A stretch of 64,000 nt of DNA from Wurfbainia villosa (taxonomy: Eukaryota > Streptophyta > Magnoliopsida > Zingiberales > Zingiberaceae). Position 1 is the stretch's first letter; every line of letters starts with the position of its first letter. This document shows, one piece after another, positions 47,753-59,390 of the stretch. The stretch covers positions 123,455,272-123,519,271 of the forward strand of contig CM045989.1 of assembly GCA_025175895.1 (NCBI GenBank). The letters are read 5' to 3'. Below the pieces are notes generated by a model. That model was not told where the DNA came from, did not search any database, and was given only the letters and a program-made list of their open reading frames with translations. The position numbers and the translations under genes are program-made.

Positions 47753-48198
47753 ATGCCCCCATCTTCTTCAGATATCTTCGTTATTGATTGTCATTCTATT
47801 TCCTTAGACACTTGGTTATTGGATACCAGGTGTGGTTCACATATATGTAATAACATACATGGGCTAAGGAATAGAAGAAGACTCATCAAGGAAGAGTCAA
47901 ATTTACATGTTAGGAATGGAGGAAATGTTGTTGCACTCGCCATCGGAACGTATTTGTTGAAACTCCCTATCGGACTTGTCTTAGAAATGGACAATTACTT
48001 TTATGTTCCTTCGTTGATAAATAACATCAATTATATTTCTTGTTTAAATAGAAATGGATACCATTTAACTTTTAGTAACAATTGTTGTTACATAACTTTG
48101 AATGACGTTCTTTATGGGACTGGAACATTAAGCAATGTTATTTATATGTTGGACGTATCAAATGACATTTTCAATATCGAAGCGAGCAACAAGCGTGC
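47753..48198 (+). pseudogene. pol: Element E protease, truncated
   Basis: Open from 47753 into the next element. The protease motif is WLLDTRCGSHICNN: the Gly after D-T is Arg, which should abolish catalysis. It is cut at 48198 by the LTR of K before the GAG-pre-integrase segment; the last 44 codons of this open stretch belong to K. Confidence 0.82.
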
Positions 48199-49321
48199 TG
48201 ATGCACGTGAACGCGATCTCAAATCTTACGATGGAGGCCATCGAGGACTCAAAGTGCGCACTCACGCTCAACGCCCGCAAGTGGACGAATGTCGTCAAGT
48301 AATAAAAGATTATCGATCCCATAGGGACTAGGATTCGAATATCGATATGTTCAGTGGTTGAAATTGTTCGGAAGTAAACTCTAAGAGGTTTCAATTTATG
48401 AGGGATGTCGGTGGACTATACTCTATACGATGTCACACGGAGGAAGAAGGGAGCGTGCCGGGGTCTTCAAAGGTGATTCTAGGACTTCGATTTTGCTTGT
48501 GTGTCGCAAAACAATGCTGTCATTTGGCATTGTCTAGACGTTTAGCTATGGTTTTGTGGAAGGGACATCATACACTCTCCCGATGAGCCACCGTACCTAC
48601 CGAGAGCTATCTTCGCCTTAAAAGGACAGGATGGACTGTACGAGGATGTCGAATCAATCCCTACGATGAACTGTTTCCGGTTCCATCTCATCCTTCTACC
48701 CCACGGTTACAGGAGATCAGGTTTACCCCTAGGTTCCTTGTATAAAATCCCCTAAATCTTAGAAACGAGGGTTGTCACCCCTCGTATCGCCTAAGCACAG
48801 CAGGTAGAAAACCAAACACACAGATATAGTTTAAACAACTTCCAATTTCTAAATTAAACTCAAAGACAGAATTTAACATGAACCAACATGTAATGTGCAC
48901 ACAAGCTACTCCATAATCCTAGAATCGAAGGAACTACTCCATATATATAAAGGAAGAATCACAAAGCATGTACATGTTCGAATACATCAGAAATAAAATA
49001 CAGGAACAAAGGATTACAATGCTTTCGTGGTCTTCTCTCCGGTGTTAAAGTGCAAAGCGTGGACCTCCAGCGTTGTTCCTCCTCCCCATTGCGAGTTCCC
49101 GAAGCATTTTAAGGCTTCGGTGTGCCATCCTAGCCATCATGCCTCCTCCCTAGGGTTTGGGCGGAGCCATCCTTATATAGACATCACTTCGGACCACTGT
49201 AAAATCCGGAAAAAGCCCTAGTCACACAAATCTGGCGGGCCGCCACACGGCCAGGCCATGTGCGGCCCTGGGGTGGTTGATCTCGCCCATTGGACATGGT
49301 CGTGTGTAGTCACGCGCCCTG
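48199..49321 (-). repeat. 3' LTR of K, distal part
   Basis: Plus text starts TGATGCACGTGAACGCG and is homologous to 63700-64000. Minus TATA (CTATATAAGG) at 49171-49180. An imperfect 19-base inverted repeat lies at 49244-49262. It continues at 58232-58460; total about 1.35 kb. CCCTG at 49317-49321 is the left target copy of F. Confidence 0.88.
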
Positions 49322-51229
49322 TGTTAGTTATAGCCCTAGAACCAAACATGTGATGGTTGAATAGGGAACATTTTGTATCATATTCTATAAAGGCAAAGGA
49401 TTGGTTATTATATATTTACATCTTGCTTGTGCCAGCTAAATTAAATATATAATAATGCCCTAGAAAAGTAGGTTCTTATCTACAGCACATCAATTGGTAG
49501 AATTGATTATGAGAGGCTGTAGAGAACACTTTCCTAAATGTTCCTAGTCAAGTATTAATATGCAAGAGCAATATTAATACATAAAGACTAGCATGTAGGT
49601 CAATTGATGACTTGATCTCACAAGTCATGGATATATGATATCAAGTTGACACATGGGTATATATTAGAGAATATATACTGAACTGACCCACCATGAGAAA
49701 GTTTTATGGATCGTCATATGAGTGTCATAAACTTTCTCATGTGACTATTGGTATGAATAGTCCTCAAACCTGAAGTCACTACGGTTCCCTACATAAGGAG
49801 TTATGTACTTTGGTATCGTCAAACGTCACCCATAACAGGGTGGACCATAAAGGCGATTACTGGGTATATAACAAATTATGCGGAGGGATGTGAGTGATGT
49901 AGATGGGATCTATCCCTCCCATATGACGGGAGTGATATCTGTGGGCCCCTTGATTGAGTAGAACTACTAAAACGCATGACCATGCTCGAATGAGTCAATA
50001 TGAGATATTGAGCTCATTTGTTTGAGTTAGTTTACTCAGGGATCAAGAACACATAGATTGATCGAGGATGACACAGTCTATGCCTCATTGGTCAATCTGA
50101 TATCAAGGATAGAAGGACACGGTCATACATTATAGTAGTCATGGAAAGGTTAGTCGGATCTTGACTTATCTCGTAACTTGGGTAGCAATGATGTATTGCT
50201 AGATGCCGCTCATTGCTTATGTATCTAAAAGAGTTTAGATCCACTGCCAACGTTATGAGAGCCTATAGGGTCACACACAAAGAGCATGATGATTAGAAGA
50301 ATTAGTGCATTCTAGTTTGACTAGAATAATTTGGGAATAAGCTTAAGTACAAAATGGTTTTTGGACTTTAAGCTTAATGAGAATTTTAGCTTATTGATTT
50401 AATGAGATTAATTCAATATGCTAAGCTTAATTGATTTAATAAGATTAATTCAATATGTTACCTTATTGATTTAATGAGATTAATTCAATATGATAACATA
50501 AGCTTATTGAATTAATAAGATTAATTCAACATCCATGAATGCCACATAAGCATGCCACCTAAGCATGCCACATAAGCATGCCACCTAAGCATGCCACATA
50601 AGCATGCCACCTAAGCTTGATGAGTTGGAAGGAGACAAAGGGTTTTGACCCTTGGATTTCCTCCACATGTGGCCAGCCAAAACAAGGAGGATAACTCCTT
50701 GTTTAATTATCTTTCAATGCCATTGATTGCATTGAATGTGATAGGAGATGAAAGGTTTTTCAAATCCTATAAAACACCCCATGGGGTGGCCGGCCAAAGG
50801 AGTTGAGTTGGAGCTTAAGGCTTGGTGAGAGATTGGTGGGAGAGGCTTTTGTTGTGTGGTTTTGTGAGTGTAAGCTAGCAAGAAGAGTAGTCTTCTTCTT
50901 CCTTTCTCTTCTTCCCTACCTTCCTCTCCTTTAGGGACTTCTCTAGCAAGAAGTAAAGGAGAGATCTTCTAGTTTTCTTTTGTGAGACAAGAGCTTGCTC
51001 GTGTGGATACATATAGAGGCACGGACATTTGAACGTGATAAAACATCCAACACATCCAAGGAAAAGCGGGATTGCAAAGGGCACGCAACAAAGGTAGAAC
51101 TCTCCTATAAGATAGGTTTTCTTTTGAGAAATTTATTTTTGTACGAGTTTTTCTTTCGCAAGGATCACTTGGAAGGGATCCTAATTTTTCCGTTGCGCAT
51201 ATGCTATTTTGCATAAAGAGATCCCAACA
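49322..51229 (+). repeat. 5' LTR of element F
   Basis: 1908 bases, TGTTAGTTATAGCCC to AGATCCCAACA. About six 13-base units (GCATGCCACMTAA type) at 50540-50615, against three in the 3' LTR. TATA box at 50768-50775. Confidence 0.95.
50768..50775 (+). promoter_or_regulatory. TATA box of element F 5' LTR
   Basis: TATAAAAC in TCCTATAAAACACCCC; repeated at 57764 in the 3' LTR. Confidence 0.65.
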
Positions 51230-51230
51230 G

Positions 51231-52442
51231 TGGTATCAGAGCCACTTGCGAAAGATCGTATAAAAATAGGTTTTCTCTATTTTATATATGATATAGAAGT
51301 AGGATAAATTTTTTTATGAGTTGATAATTGCATCAGCAATTTATCAAACATAATGAAATATCCGATGTCTTTTAAAAGTTAAAAATGACATGGTGCATGG
51401 TTATGGCCTAGTCCCAAAAAGTTTGTGAATGTGTGTTGTAATTCTTAATACGGCCTGCGAGTCGTGCCTTTCTCCTAAAAATCTTGTTGTAAAATTAGTT
51501 TTAGACTCGAATGTAACTCGAGTATTTCTCCTTTTGTAATATACACAACAAAGATGGAGGGTCCATTGGAAGATGATGTTACAAGGAGGAAGTCAACAAC
51601 ACACGACAACCAAAAGGAAGCACTTGGGAGAAGATGCTATCCCTAGGTTGACCAATCAATCTTCTCATTGGCTTGAGAAGATTGTAGAATAAGGGTCATA
51701 ACCATGACACGCTTAGTATGCTAATATGTATGTGATGCATGTTAATTTAGCTTATATGTGATGTATGCTAATATGTATGTGATGCATGTTTAAGTTTATT
51801 TCTTAATAAGTCTAAACGATATGCCTACCAAAGTTTGGTACTCACTACTTCCTCGATCATTTGTTATTGGGTTTGCCAAAGCAAAGCAATGCATTTTATC
51901 TTGGAAGAGTGCGAGTGGACAATCGTGATGTCCCGCTATCAAACTTGGTTAAGACTTAATTAAGTTTTTAAAGTAGAGGCATATATTAGCTTTGAACATA
52001 AGTTTAAAAATTAGTTTTGTGTGATTTCCGAACATCAGCTTTGTCTTAGAAGTGGTCGTTGCTCCGATATCCAAGAAGGCCTTTGTGCCTCGCCACGGCC
52101 TGGAAGCTGGTTTAGGAATAAGCACTAAACTAATCTAAACTTAACCAAAGCTATTATAGAGTTACATCAGATGTAATTGGCAAAAGATTGCCTACCTAAT
52201 CATACTACGTCTTGGGCGATTAGCCAAAGCTAACTCAAGACGAATTATGATGTGGATCTTTTATCCCATATAAATTTATAGCTAAATAGAAGCTAATGAT
52301 GTAAGCAAAATGTGTTTGCCTACATCAATAATTAGCTCATATCAAAGCTATAAGAATTTAGTGGGAGCCTCATTTAATTAAAGGCCTAATTAAATGACTT
52401 AGGTATGATACTAAATTTTGCATATTAATGTTGTAGATCACC
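51231..52442 (+). other. Primer-binding site and leader of element F
   Basis: TGGTATCAGAGCC at 51231 is the initiator tRNA-Met site. The 1.2-kb leader has no clear ORF. At 52037-52108 it contains the block shared with copia A (AGTGGTCG, CAAGAAGGCC, TGCCTCGCCACG). 51710-51790 repeats ATGTATGTGATGCATGTT-like text. Confidence 0.85.
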
Positions 52443-53250
52443 ATGTCATCTAACACGACACACCCCCTCAACTTACGATCTGTCCTTGAGAAAGACAAGC
52501 TCAATGGAGCTAACTTTCTAGACTGGTATAGGAACTTGAAGATTATCCTCAAGCAAGAACGTAAACTGTATGTCCTAGAGCGCCTATCCTCAAACACCGC
52601 CTCGCGCCACTGGGTAAAAAAGGATGCTTATAAGAAGCATCAAGATGACGATTAGATGTGTCATGTCTTATGCTTGCCACCATGAACTCGAAGCTTGAAG
52701 CAACATGAGAACATGGATGCCTATGATATGGTTGAGCATTTGAAACAACTATATCAAGGACAAGCTAGGCATGAGCGCTTGAAGTAGTCTAAGGCTCTTT
52801 TTGCATGCAAGATGCAAGAAGGAACACTGTAGGAACTCACGTACTTAAAATGATTGGGTGCGTTGAGAACCTTGAAAGACTAGGTTTTCCATTGAGCCAA
52901 GAATTGGCAACCGATGTTATCCGCAATCGTTACGGAAGCATATAATCAATTCGTCATGAATTATAACATGAATGAAATTGATAAACCTTTGCTCGAGATT
53001 CTCAAAGATGTTAAGAATCACAACCAATCTCAAAAAGAAAGTTAGTAATGTACTAATGGTCAAGAAGGGAAAAGGTAAGCACAAAGGCAAGGGTAAGACC
53101 CAAGCCAAAAGCAAGGCCAATTCATCCACTTCAAAGGGTAAAGGTAAAGTACCTAAGGAAGGGATGCTTCCATTATGTGAGGATGGACACTGGAAGCGGA
53201 ACTGCAAAGTCTACCTTGAGGAAGTAAAGAATAAAAGAAGTGGGACTTCT
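52443..53250 (+). pseudogene. gag: Element F gag
   Basis: The ATG at 52443 starts MSSNTTHPLNLRSVLEKDKL; NGANFLDWYRNLKIIL is the usual capsid start. A TAG at 52653 and further stops break the middle. The C-terminal Lys/Gly-rich basic tract (53060-53160) precedes a damaged knuckle LCEDGHWKRNC whose first Cys pair is incomplete. Several frames. Confidence 0.85.
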
Positions 53251-53570
53251 GCCTCAAGTATACACGTTATAGAAGTTAATCTATCTATTTCTTCTACATG
53301 GGTATTAGATACCGGATGTGCATCTCACATTTGTACTAATGTGCAGGGACTGAGAAATAGTAGACTAATGGCAAAAGGCGAAGTGGACCTACGAGTAGGC
53401 AATGGCGCAAAAGTTGTCAGAGTAGGAACATATTCTTTGTCTTTGCCACCGGGCTTATCTTAGAACTAGAGGAGTGCTTTTATGTGCATTAACAAAGAAC
53501 ATAATCTGTATCTTGTTTAGACAAGAAAAACTTCTCTTTTATAATAAAGGACAAATGTTGTTCCATTTAT
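53251..53570 (+). pseudogene. pol: Element F protease
   Basis: WVLDTGCASHICTN near 53300-53340 keeps the catalytic D-T-G. Open from 52972 to 53463, then frame breaks to 53570. Adjoins gag without a gap. Confidence 0.85.
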
Positions 53571-55460
53571 TTGAATGAAATGTTCTATTGTAATGCACCA
53601 CTTATGAATGGTCTCTATATTCTAGATCTAGAAAACCCAATTTATAACGTAAATACCAAATGGTTCAAATCGAATGATTTGAACCAAACATATCTCTGGC
53701 ACTGTCGCCTAGGTCACATAAATGAAAAACGCATATCCCAACTCCATAAAGATGGATTATTGGACTCATTTGATTTTGAATCATATGAGGTATGCGAATC
53801 TTGTCTTTTAGGAAAGATGACTAAAACTCCATTTAGTGGACATGGCGAGAGAGCGACAGACTTGTTAGGACTCATACATACTGATGTATGTGGCCCTTTC
53901 AATGTCGAAGCTAGAGGAGGCTATAAGTACTTTATTACTTTCACTGATGATATGAGTAGATTTGGCTACTTATATTTGATGAGACATAAGTCAGAATCCT
54001 TTGAAAAGTTCAAAGAATTCAAGAATGAAGTGCAAAACCAACTTGGTAAGCGTATTAAGCTACTTCGATCAGATCGAGGTGGTGAATATCTTAGTCAAGA
54101 ATTTCGTCATCACCTGGCTGAGTGTGGGATAATATCCCAACTCACTCCACCTGGAACACCACAATGGAATGGTGTATCTGAAAGGAGAAATCGTACTCTA
54201 TTAGATATGGTACGATCAATGATGAGCCAGACTGATCTACCTACTTCCTTTTGGGGTTTAGCTCTAGAGACAGCCGCTTTCACACTTAATCGCGTCCCAT
54301 CAAAAGCCGTAGAAAAGACACCATACACGTTATGGACTGGGAAGAGTCCCAAAATGTCTTTTATAAAGATTTGGGGTTGTGAAGCTTATGTTAGATGTCA
54401 AGTCTTAGATAAACTAGGACCCAAATCAGATAAGTGTTATTTTGTAGGATATCCCAAGGAAACTAAGGGATATTACTTTTACAATCCCACACATGGCAAG
54501 GTGTTTGTTGCCAGAAATGTTGTCTTTCTAGAAAGAATTTATTTCTAAAAAAAAACTGGTGGGAGTAAAATTCATCTTGAAGAAATTCAGGATGAAGATA
54601 ACACTAAGGCTTTGATGGAAAATGAACAGGCACCACAAAGTGTTGTGGATGAGGAAATTGTTGCCCAAAGAGTTGTGGAGCAAACACCTGTTCAAGTAGA
54701 CCAACCTCTTCGTAGATCTGATAGGATCCGTCGTCAACCCGAGAGATATTCTTTTCTATTGACTGAAAACGGTGAAGTATTGCTTGTCGATCTTGACGAG
54801 CCTACATCCTATCAAGAAGCTATGATGAGCCCAGATTCCGAGAAATGGCTAGAGGCCATGAGATCCGAAATGGAATCCATGTACACTAACCAAGTATGGA
54901 CTTTGGTTGATCCACCTGAAGGGGTAAAACCTATTGGGTGTAAGTGGGTCTTTAAAGTAAAGACTGACATGGATGGTAATAAGCATACCTATAAAGGTAG
55001 ATTGGTGGCTAAAGGATTCTAACAAATTCATGGTATTGACTATGATGAAACCTTTTCACCAGTTGCGATGCTTAAATCCATTCGGATCATACTTGCTATT
55101 GCAGCCTACCACGATTATGAAATCTGGCAGATGGATGTCAAAACCGCTTTTCTGAATGGAAAGCTACTCGAGGATGTGTACATGACACAGCCTGAGGGTT
55201 TTGAAGATCCAAAGCATCCTGGAAAGGTATGCAAACTGCAAAGGTCCATTTATGGACTAAAGCAAGCCTCTCGAAGCTGGAATCTTTGATTCGATGATGC
55301 AATCAAGGAGTTTGGTTTCATCAAGAATGAAGATGAACCTTGTGTCTACAAGAGAAATAGTGGGAGCACAGTTGTATTTCTTATCTTGTATGTAGATGAC
55401 ATACTTCTCATCGGAAATGATATTCCCTCACTCCAAATGCAGTGAAGATGTGGTTAGGAA
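53571..55460 (+). pseudogene. pol: Element F integrase and reverse transcriptase
   Basis: One frame from 53571 to about 55430, interrupted by stops at 54546 (TAA), 55020 (TAA) and 55287 (TGA). Integrase is uninterrupted for 325 codons: zinc finger WHCRLGHIN ... CESCLLGK, catalytic D in HTDVCGPF, D in LRSDRGGEY and E in NGVSERRNRT, then the GKSPKMSFIKIWGCEAYV region. RT has PIGCKWVFKVK, QMDVKTAFLNGK, QPEGFED, YGLKQASRSWN and catalytic YVDDILLIG near 55390-55416. Frame is lost near 55440. Wording matches Angela/BARE. Confidence 0.93.
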
Positions 55461-56355
55461 TTGTTTCTCGATGAAAGACTTAGGTGAAGCCGCCTATATT
55501 TTAGGCATCAAGATCTATAGAGATAGATCTAAAAGATTACTTGACCTAAGTCGAGTACATACATTGATAAAGTGCTAGATCGCTTTGCTATGCAAAATTC
55601 CAAGAAAGGATTTCGCCTTTATCACATGGTGTGAGTCTTTCAAGACTCAATGTCCCTCTTCTAAGGAGGAGAGATCGCATGGATAAGATCCCTTATGCAT
55701 CCGCCATAGGGTCTATCATGTCGCCATGCTTTGTATGCTCGTCGCGTCTCGTATGCTTTGAGCATGACGAGTAGATACGATCGGATCGGTGAAAGTCATC
55801 TTTGGATAGCGATCAAAAATATTCTTAAATACTTATGAAGAATGAAAGAATATTTCCGATATTTGGAGGCAATGAGGAGCTAGTCAGAAGGGTTACGTGA
55901 TGCAAGCTTCCAAAGCATAAGGATGACTATAGATCGCACGTAATGCGTGTTTTGCACGAATGGTGGAGCCGTGAGTCGGAAAAGTTCGGCAGACACGCTT
56001 CGATTCTACAAAGCCAAGTATATTCTGCGTCGATGCAAAGAAAGGAGGTCGTTGGCTCCGCAAGTTCATCGCTGAACTTGGAGTAGTTCCTAGCATTGCG
56101 GATCCAATAGACCTCTATTGTGACAACAATGGGGCTATTTGCAGCTAAGGAATCTCGATCACATCACGACCAAACACATCTGGCGCTTCCATCTCATTCG
56201 AGAGATCATCGATAGAGGAGATGTGAGGATATGCACCGTGAAGCTAACATCGCAGATCCATTGACCAAGGCTTTGGCACAGAGGAAGCATGATGGTCACA
56301 CTAGGTCACTAGGTATTAGATATCATAGTGATTGGTACTAGTGCTAGTGGGAGAT
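55461..56355 (+). pseudogene. pol: Element F RNase H remnant and polypurine tract
   Basis: ELFLDER- and MKDLGEAAYILGIKIYRD-type text near 55460-55530 ends the RT/connection. Beyond 55600 RNase H is fragmented with many small gaps, several in GATC-rich stretches. ADPLTKALAQRKH-like text is near 56255-56290. The tract AGTGGGAGAT (56346-56355) borders the 3' LTR. Confidence 0.8.
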
Positions 56356-58226
56356 TGTTAGTTATAGCCCTAGAACCAAACATGTGATGGTTGAATAGGG
56401 AACATTTTGTATCATATTCTATAAAGGAAAAGGATTGGTTATTATATATTTACATCTTGCTTGTGCCAGCTAAATTAAATATATAATAATGCCCTAGAAA
56501 AGTAGGTTCTTATCTACAGCACATCAATTGGTAGAATTGATTATGAGAGGCTGTAGAGAACACTTTCCTAAATGTTCCTAGTCAAGTATTAATATGCAAG
56601 GGCAATATTAATACATAAAGACTAGCATGTAGGTCAATTGATGACTTGATCTCACAAGTCATGGATATATGATATCAAGTTGACACATGGGTATATATTA
56701 GAGAATATACTGAACTGACCCGCCATGAGAAAGTTTCATGGATCGTCATATGAGTGTCATAAACTTTCTCATGTGACTATTGGTATGAATAGTCCTCAAA
56801 CCTGAAGTCACTACGGTTCCCTACATAAGGAGTTATGTACTTTGGTATCGTCAAACGTCACCCATAACAGGGTGGACCATAAAGGCGATTACTGGGTATA
56901 TAACAAATTATGCGGAGGGATGTGAGTGATGTAGATGGGATCTATCCCTCCCATATGACGAGAGTGATATCTGTGGGCCCCTTGATTGAGTAGAACTACT
57001 AAAACGCATGGCCATGCTCGAATGAGTCAATATGAGATATTGAGCTCATTTGTTTGAGTTAGTTTACTCAGGGATCAAGAAACACATAGATTGATCGAGG
57101 ATGACACGGTCTATGCCTCATTGGTCAATCTGATATCAAGGATAGAAGGACACGGCCATACATTATAGTAGTCACTTCGGAAGGTTAGTCGGATCTTGAC
57201 TTATCTCAGAACTTGGGTAGCAATGATGTATTGCTAGATGCCGCTCATTGCTTGTGTATCTAAAAGAGTTTAGATCCACTGCCAACGTTATGAGAGCCTA
57301 TAGGGTCACACACAAAGAGCATGATGATTAGAAGAATTAGTGCATTCTAGTTTGACTAGAATAATTTGGGAATAAGCTTAAGTACAAAATGGTTTTTGGA
57401 CTTTAAGCTTAATGAGAATTTTAGCTTATTGATTTAATGAGATTAATTCAATATGCTAAGCTTAATTGATTTAATAAGATTAATTCAATATGTTACCTTA
57501 TTGATTTAATGAGATTAATTCAATATGATAACATAAGCTTATTGAATTAATAAGATTAATTCAACATTCATGAATGCCACATAAGCATGCCACCTAAGCA
57601 TGCCACCTAAGCTTGATGAGTTGGAAGGAGACAAAGGGTTTTGACCCTTGGATTTCCTCCACATGTGGCCGGCCAAAACAAGGAGGATAACTCCTTGTTT
57701 AATTATCTTTCAATGCCATTGATTGCATTGAATGTGATAGGAGATGAAAGGTTTTTCAAATCCTATAAAACACCCCATGGGGTGGCCGGCCAAAGGAGTT
57801 GAGTTGGAGCTTAAGGCTTGGTGAGAGCTTGGTGGGAGAGGCTTTTGTTGTGTGGTTTTGTGAGTGTAAGCTAGCAAGAAGAGTAGTCTTCTTCTTCCTT
57901 TCTCTTCTTCCCTACCTTCCTCTCCTTTAGGGACTTCTCTAGCAAGAAGTAAAGGAGAGATCTTCTAGTTTTCTTTTGTGAGACAAGAGCTTACTCGTGT
58001 GGATACATATAGAGGCACAGACATTTGAACGTGCTAAAACATCCAACACATCCAAGGAAAAGCGGGATTGCAAAGGGCACGCAACAAAGGTAGAACTCTC
58101 CTATAAGATAGGTTTTCTTTTGAGAAATTTATTTTTGTACGAGTTTTTCTTTCACAAGGATCACTTGGAAGGGATCCTAATTTTTTCCGTTGCGCATATG
58201 CTATTTTGCATAAAGAGATCCCAACA
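56356..58226 (+). repeat. 3' LTR of element F
   Basis: 1871 bases, matching 49322-51229 apart from few substitutions and a shorter 13-base repeat array near 57575-57615. TATA at 57764. Followed by the target copy CCCTG (58227-58231). Confidence 0.95.
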
Positions 58227-58231
58227 CCCTG

Positions 58232-58460
58232 GTCGTGTCCCACTCTGCGTCTAGCTGCAAAATGTCCTTCTTTTGCTCCGAAAGTGTGCCTTTTCACCCG
58301 AAATGCTACCCTGTACACAAAAGTACAAAGAGCAGACCTTCGAACCAGAAAATAGGAAATGCGTGCAAAATAGAGTGACATATGTATGAAAACTAACATA
58401 AAACGTAATGAGATGTGAGCAAAAACTACTCCTAAAACCCTATATGTTTTGCTCACATCA
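58232..58460 (-). repeat. 3' LTR of K, proximal part
   Basis: Ends on the plus strand ...GCTCACATCA at 58460; on the minus strand it begins TGATGTGAGC. Resumes the LTR broken at 49321 by F. Confidence 0.88.
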
Positions 58461-58476
58461 CTTCCCCCAGACTTAA
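58461..58476 (-). other. Polypurine tract of K
   Basis: Minus-strand TTAAGTCTGGGGGAAG lies directly before the 3' LTR. A second similar tract, TTTAAGTCTGGGGGGACC, lies at about 59391-59408. Confidence 0.8.
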
Positions 58477-59390
58477 ATCTTTGCTTGTCCTCAAGCAAAC
58501 CTCAGTGCCACGAAATTTAAAAAGACATTGTTCCATACTTAGCATGTTAACTAAATTTATCAATTGGTCTTTATAATCAAAGTAAAATAAATATGTTCTA
58601 GAAATTCACTAAGTTAGCTCCTCGTGCTCGTGCTAAGCGAATCATTCTAAGGGGATGCCCATTCCATGGTGAGTTAAGTCGTCATCCCATAGCTTTCCTA
58701 AGGTTTCCAGCTCTTAGGCACTTACCTGCCCAAAGCGAGGGTCATTCCCTAGATCTATCATAAAGTCTCAAAGGCGTGCTCGGTATTGAGAGAAATTAGT
58801 AGGTGCTTCCCTAGTAACCCAACTCGGTCTCAAAGGGGCACCTAGCCATTTCCATCCACGACAACTATTTTTTATCCCTCGTAATCTTCTCTCTCTCTCC
58901 CCTTTTTTTTTATTTTTCTTTGTTTTCTTTTTCATCTTTTTCTCTTTCTCTCTCTCTCTTTTTTTCTTCTCACTGGGATTTTGATTTTTTCAAATGGGCT
59001 TACACAATTCGAGCATCTCCAGTAACTAAAATGCTAAACCTAGAGTCACCTATGGATTCCAAAGTACTAGACTACTGAGATGAATCATAACTAGGTATGT
59101 ACTAAATTCTCCCTTTCAGAATGTTCGACATGTGTAGGTGTAAAAATAAAAGCTAACCAGTGTAAGTCTAGAACATTCATTAGAGCGAATAAAATAAAAT
59201 ACCACGAGATAAATGAAGTTAAGCTACCTATGGGAACAACTCATGTAAGCAACTTTTAAAAATACTACTGAGATAGCTTTACAGATAACAAAAACTAAGT
59301 ATTGAAAGAAACTCAACAACCCATGCATGAATAAATGAATGAAAATACTAGAAAAGAAACTATTGCTAGAAAACAAACAAAGTAAATTTG
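58477..59390 (-). other. Noncoding 3' region of K
   Basis: No coding signal. A pyrimidine-rich stretch (minus-strand purine) spans 58870-58975, with CT runs and a T run. The rest is ordinary A/T-rich text. Confidence 0.7.

Larger units (their letters stand above)
43747..48198 (+). mobile_element. Angela-like copia element E, 5' part
   Basis: 5' LTR 43747-45980, primer site, 1.1-kb leader, broken gag and broken protease, then cut at 48198 by the Athila-like element K. Gag and protease wording is close to element F. TACGG (43742-43746) would be the left target copy. Confidence 0.85.
49322..58226 (+). mobile_element. Angela-like copia element F, complete, with target duplication
   Basis: LTRs 49322-51229 and 56356-58226, primer site, leader, gag, protease, integrase, RT, RNase H and purine tract, 8.9 kb. 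Target duplication CCCTG is perfect (49317-49321, 58227-58231). LTRs are almost identical by eye, so this is a young insertion. Domain wording is close to the BARE/Angela lineage. The coding region has stops, so it was probably copied in trans or has decayed since. Confidence 0.95.

Noticed and set aside
50875..51214. Short minus-strand frames
   Set aside because: Antisense to the R/U5 part of the F LTR, repeated in the other LTR; no domain.
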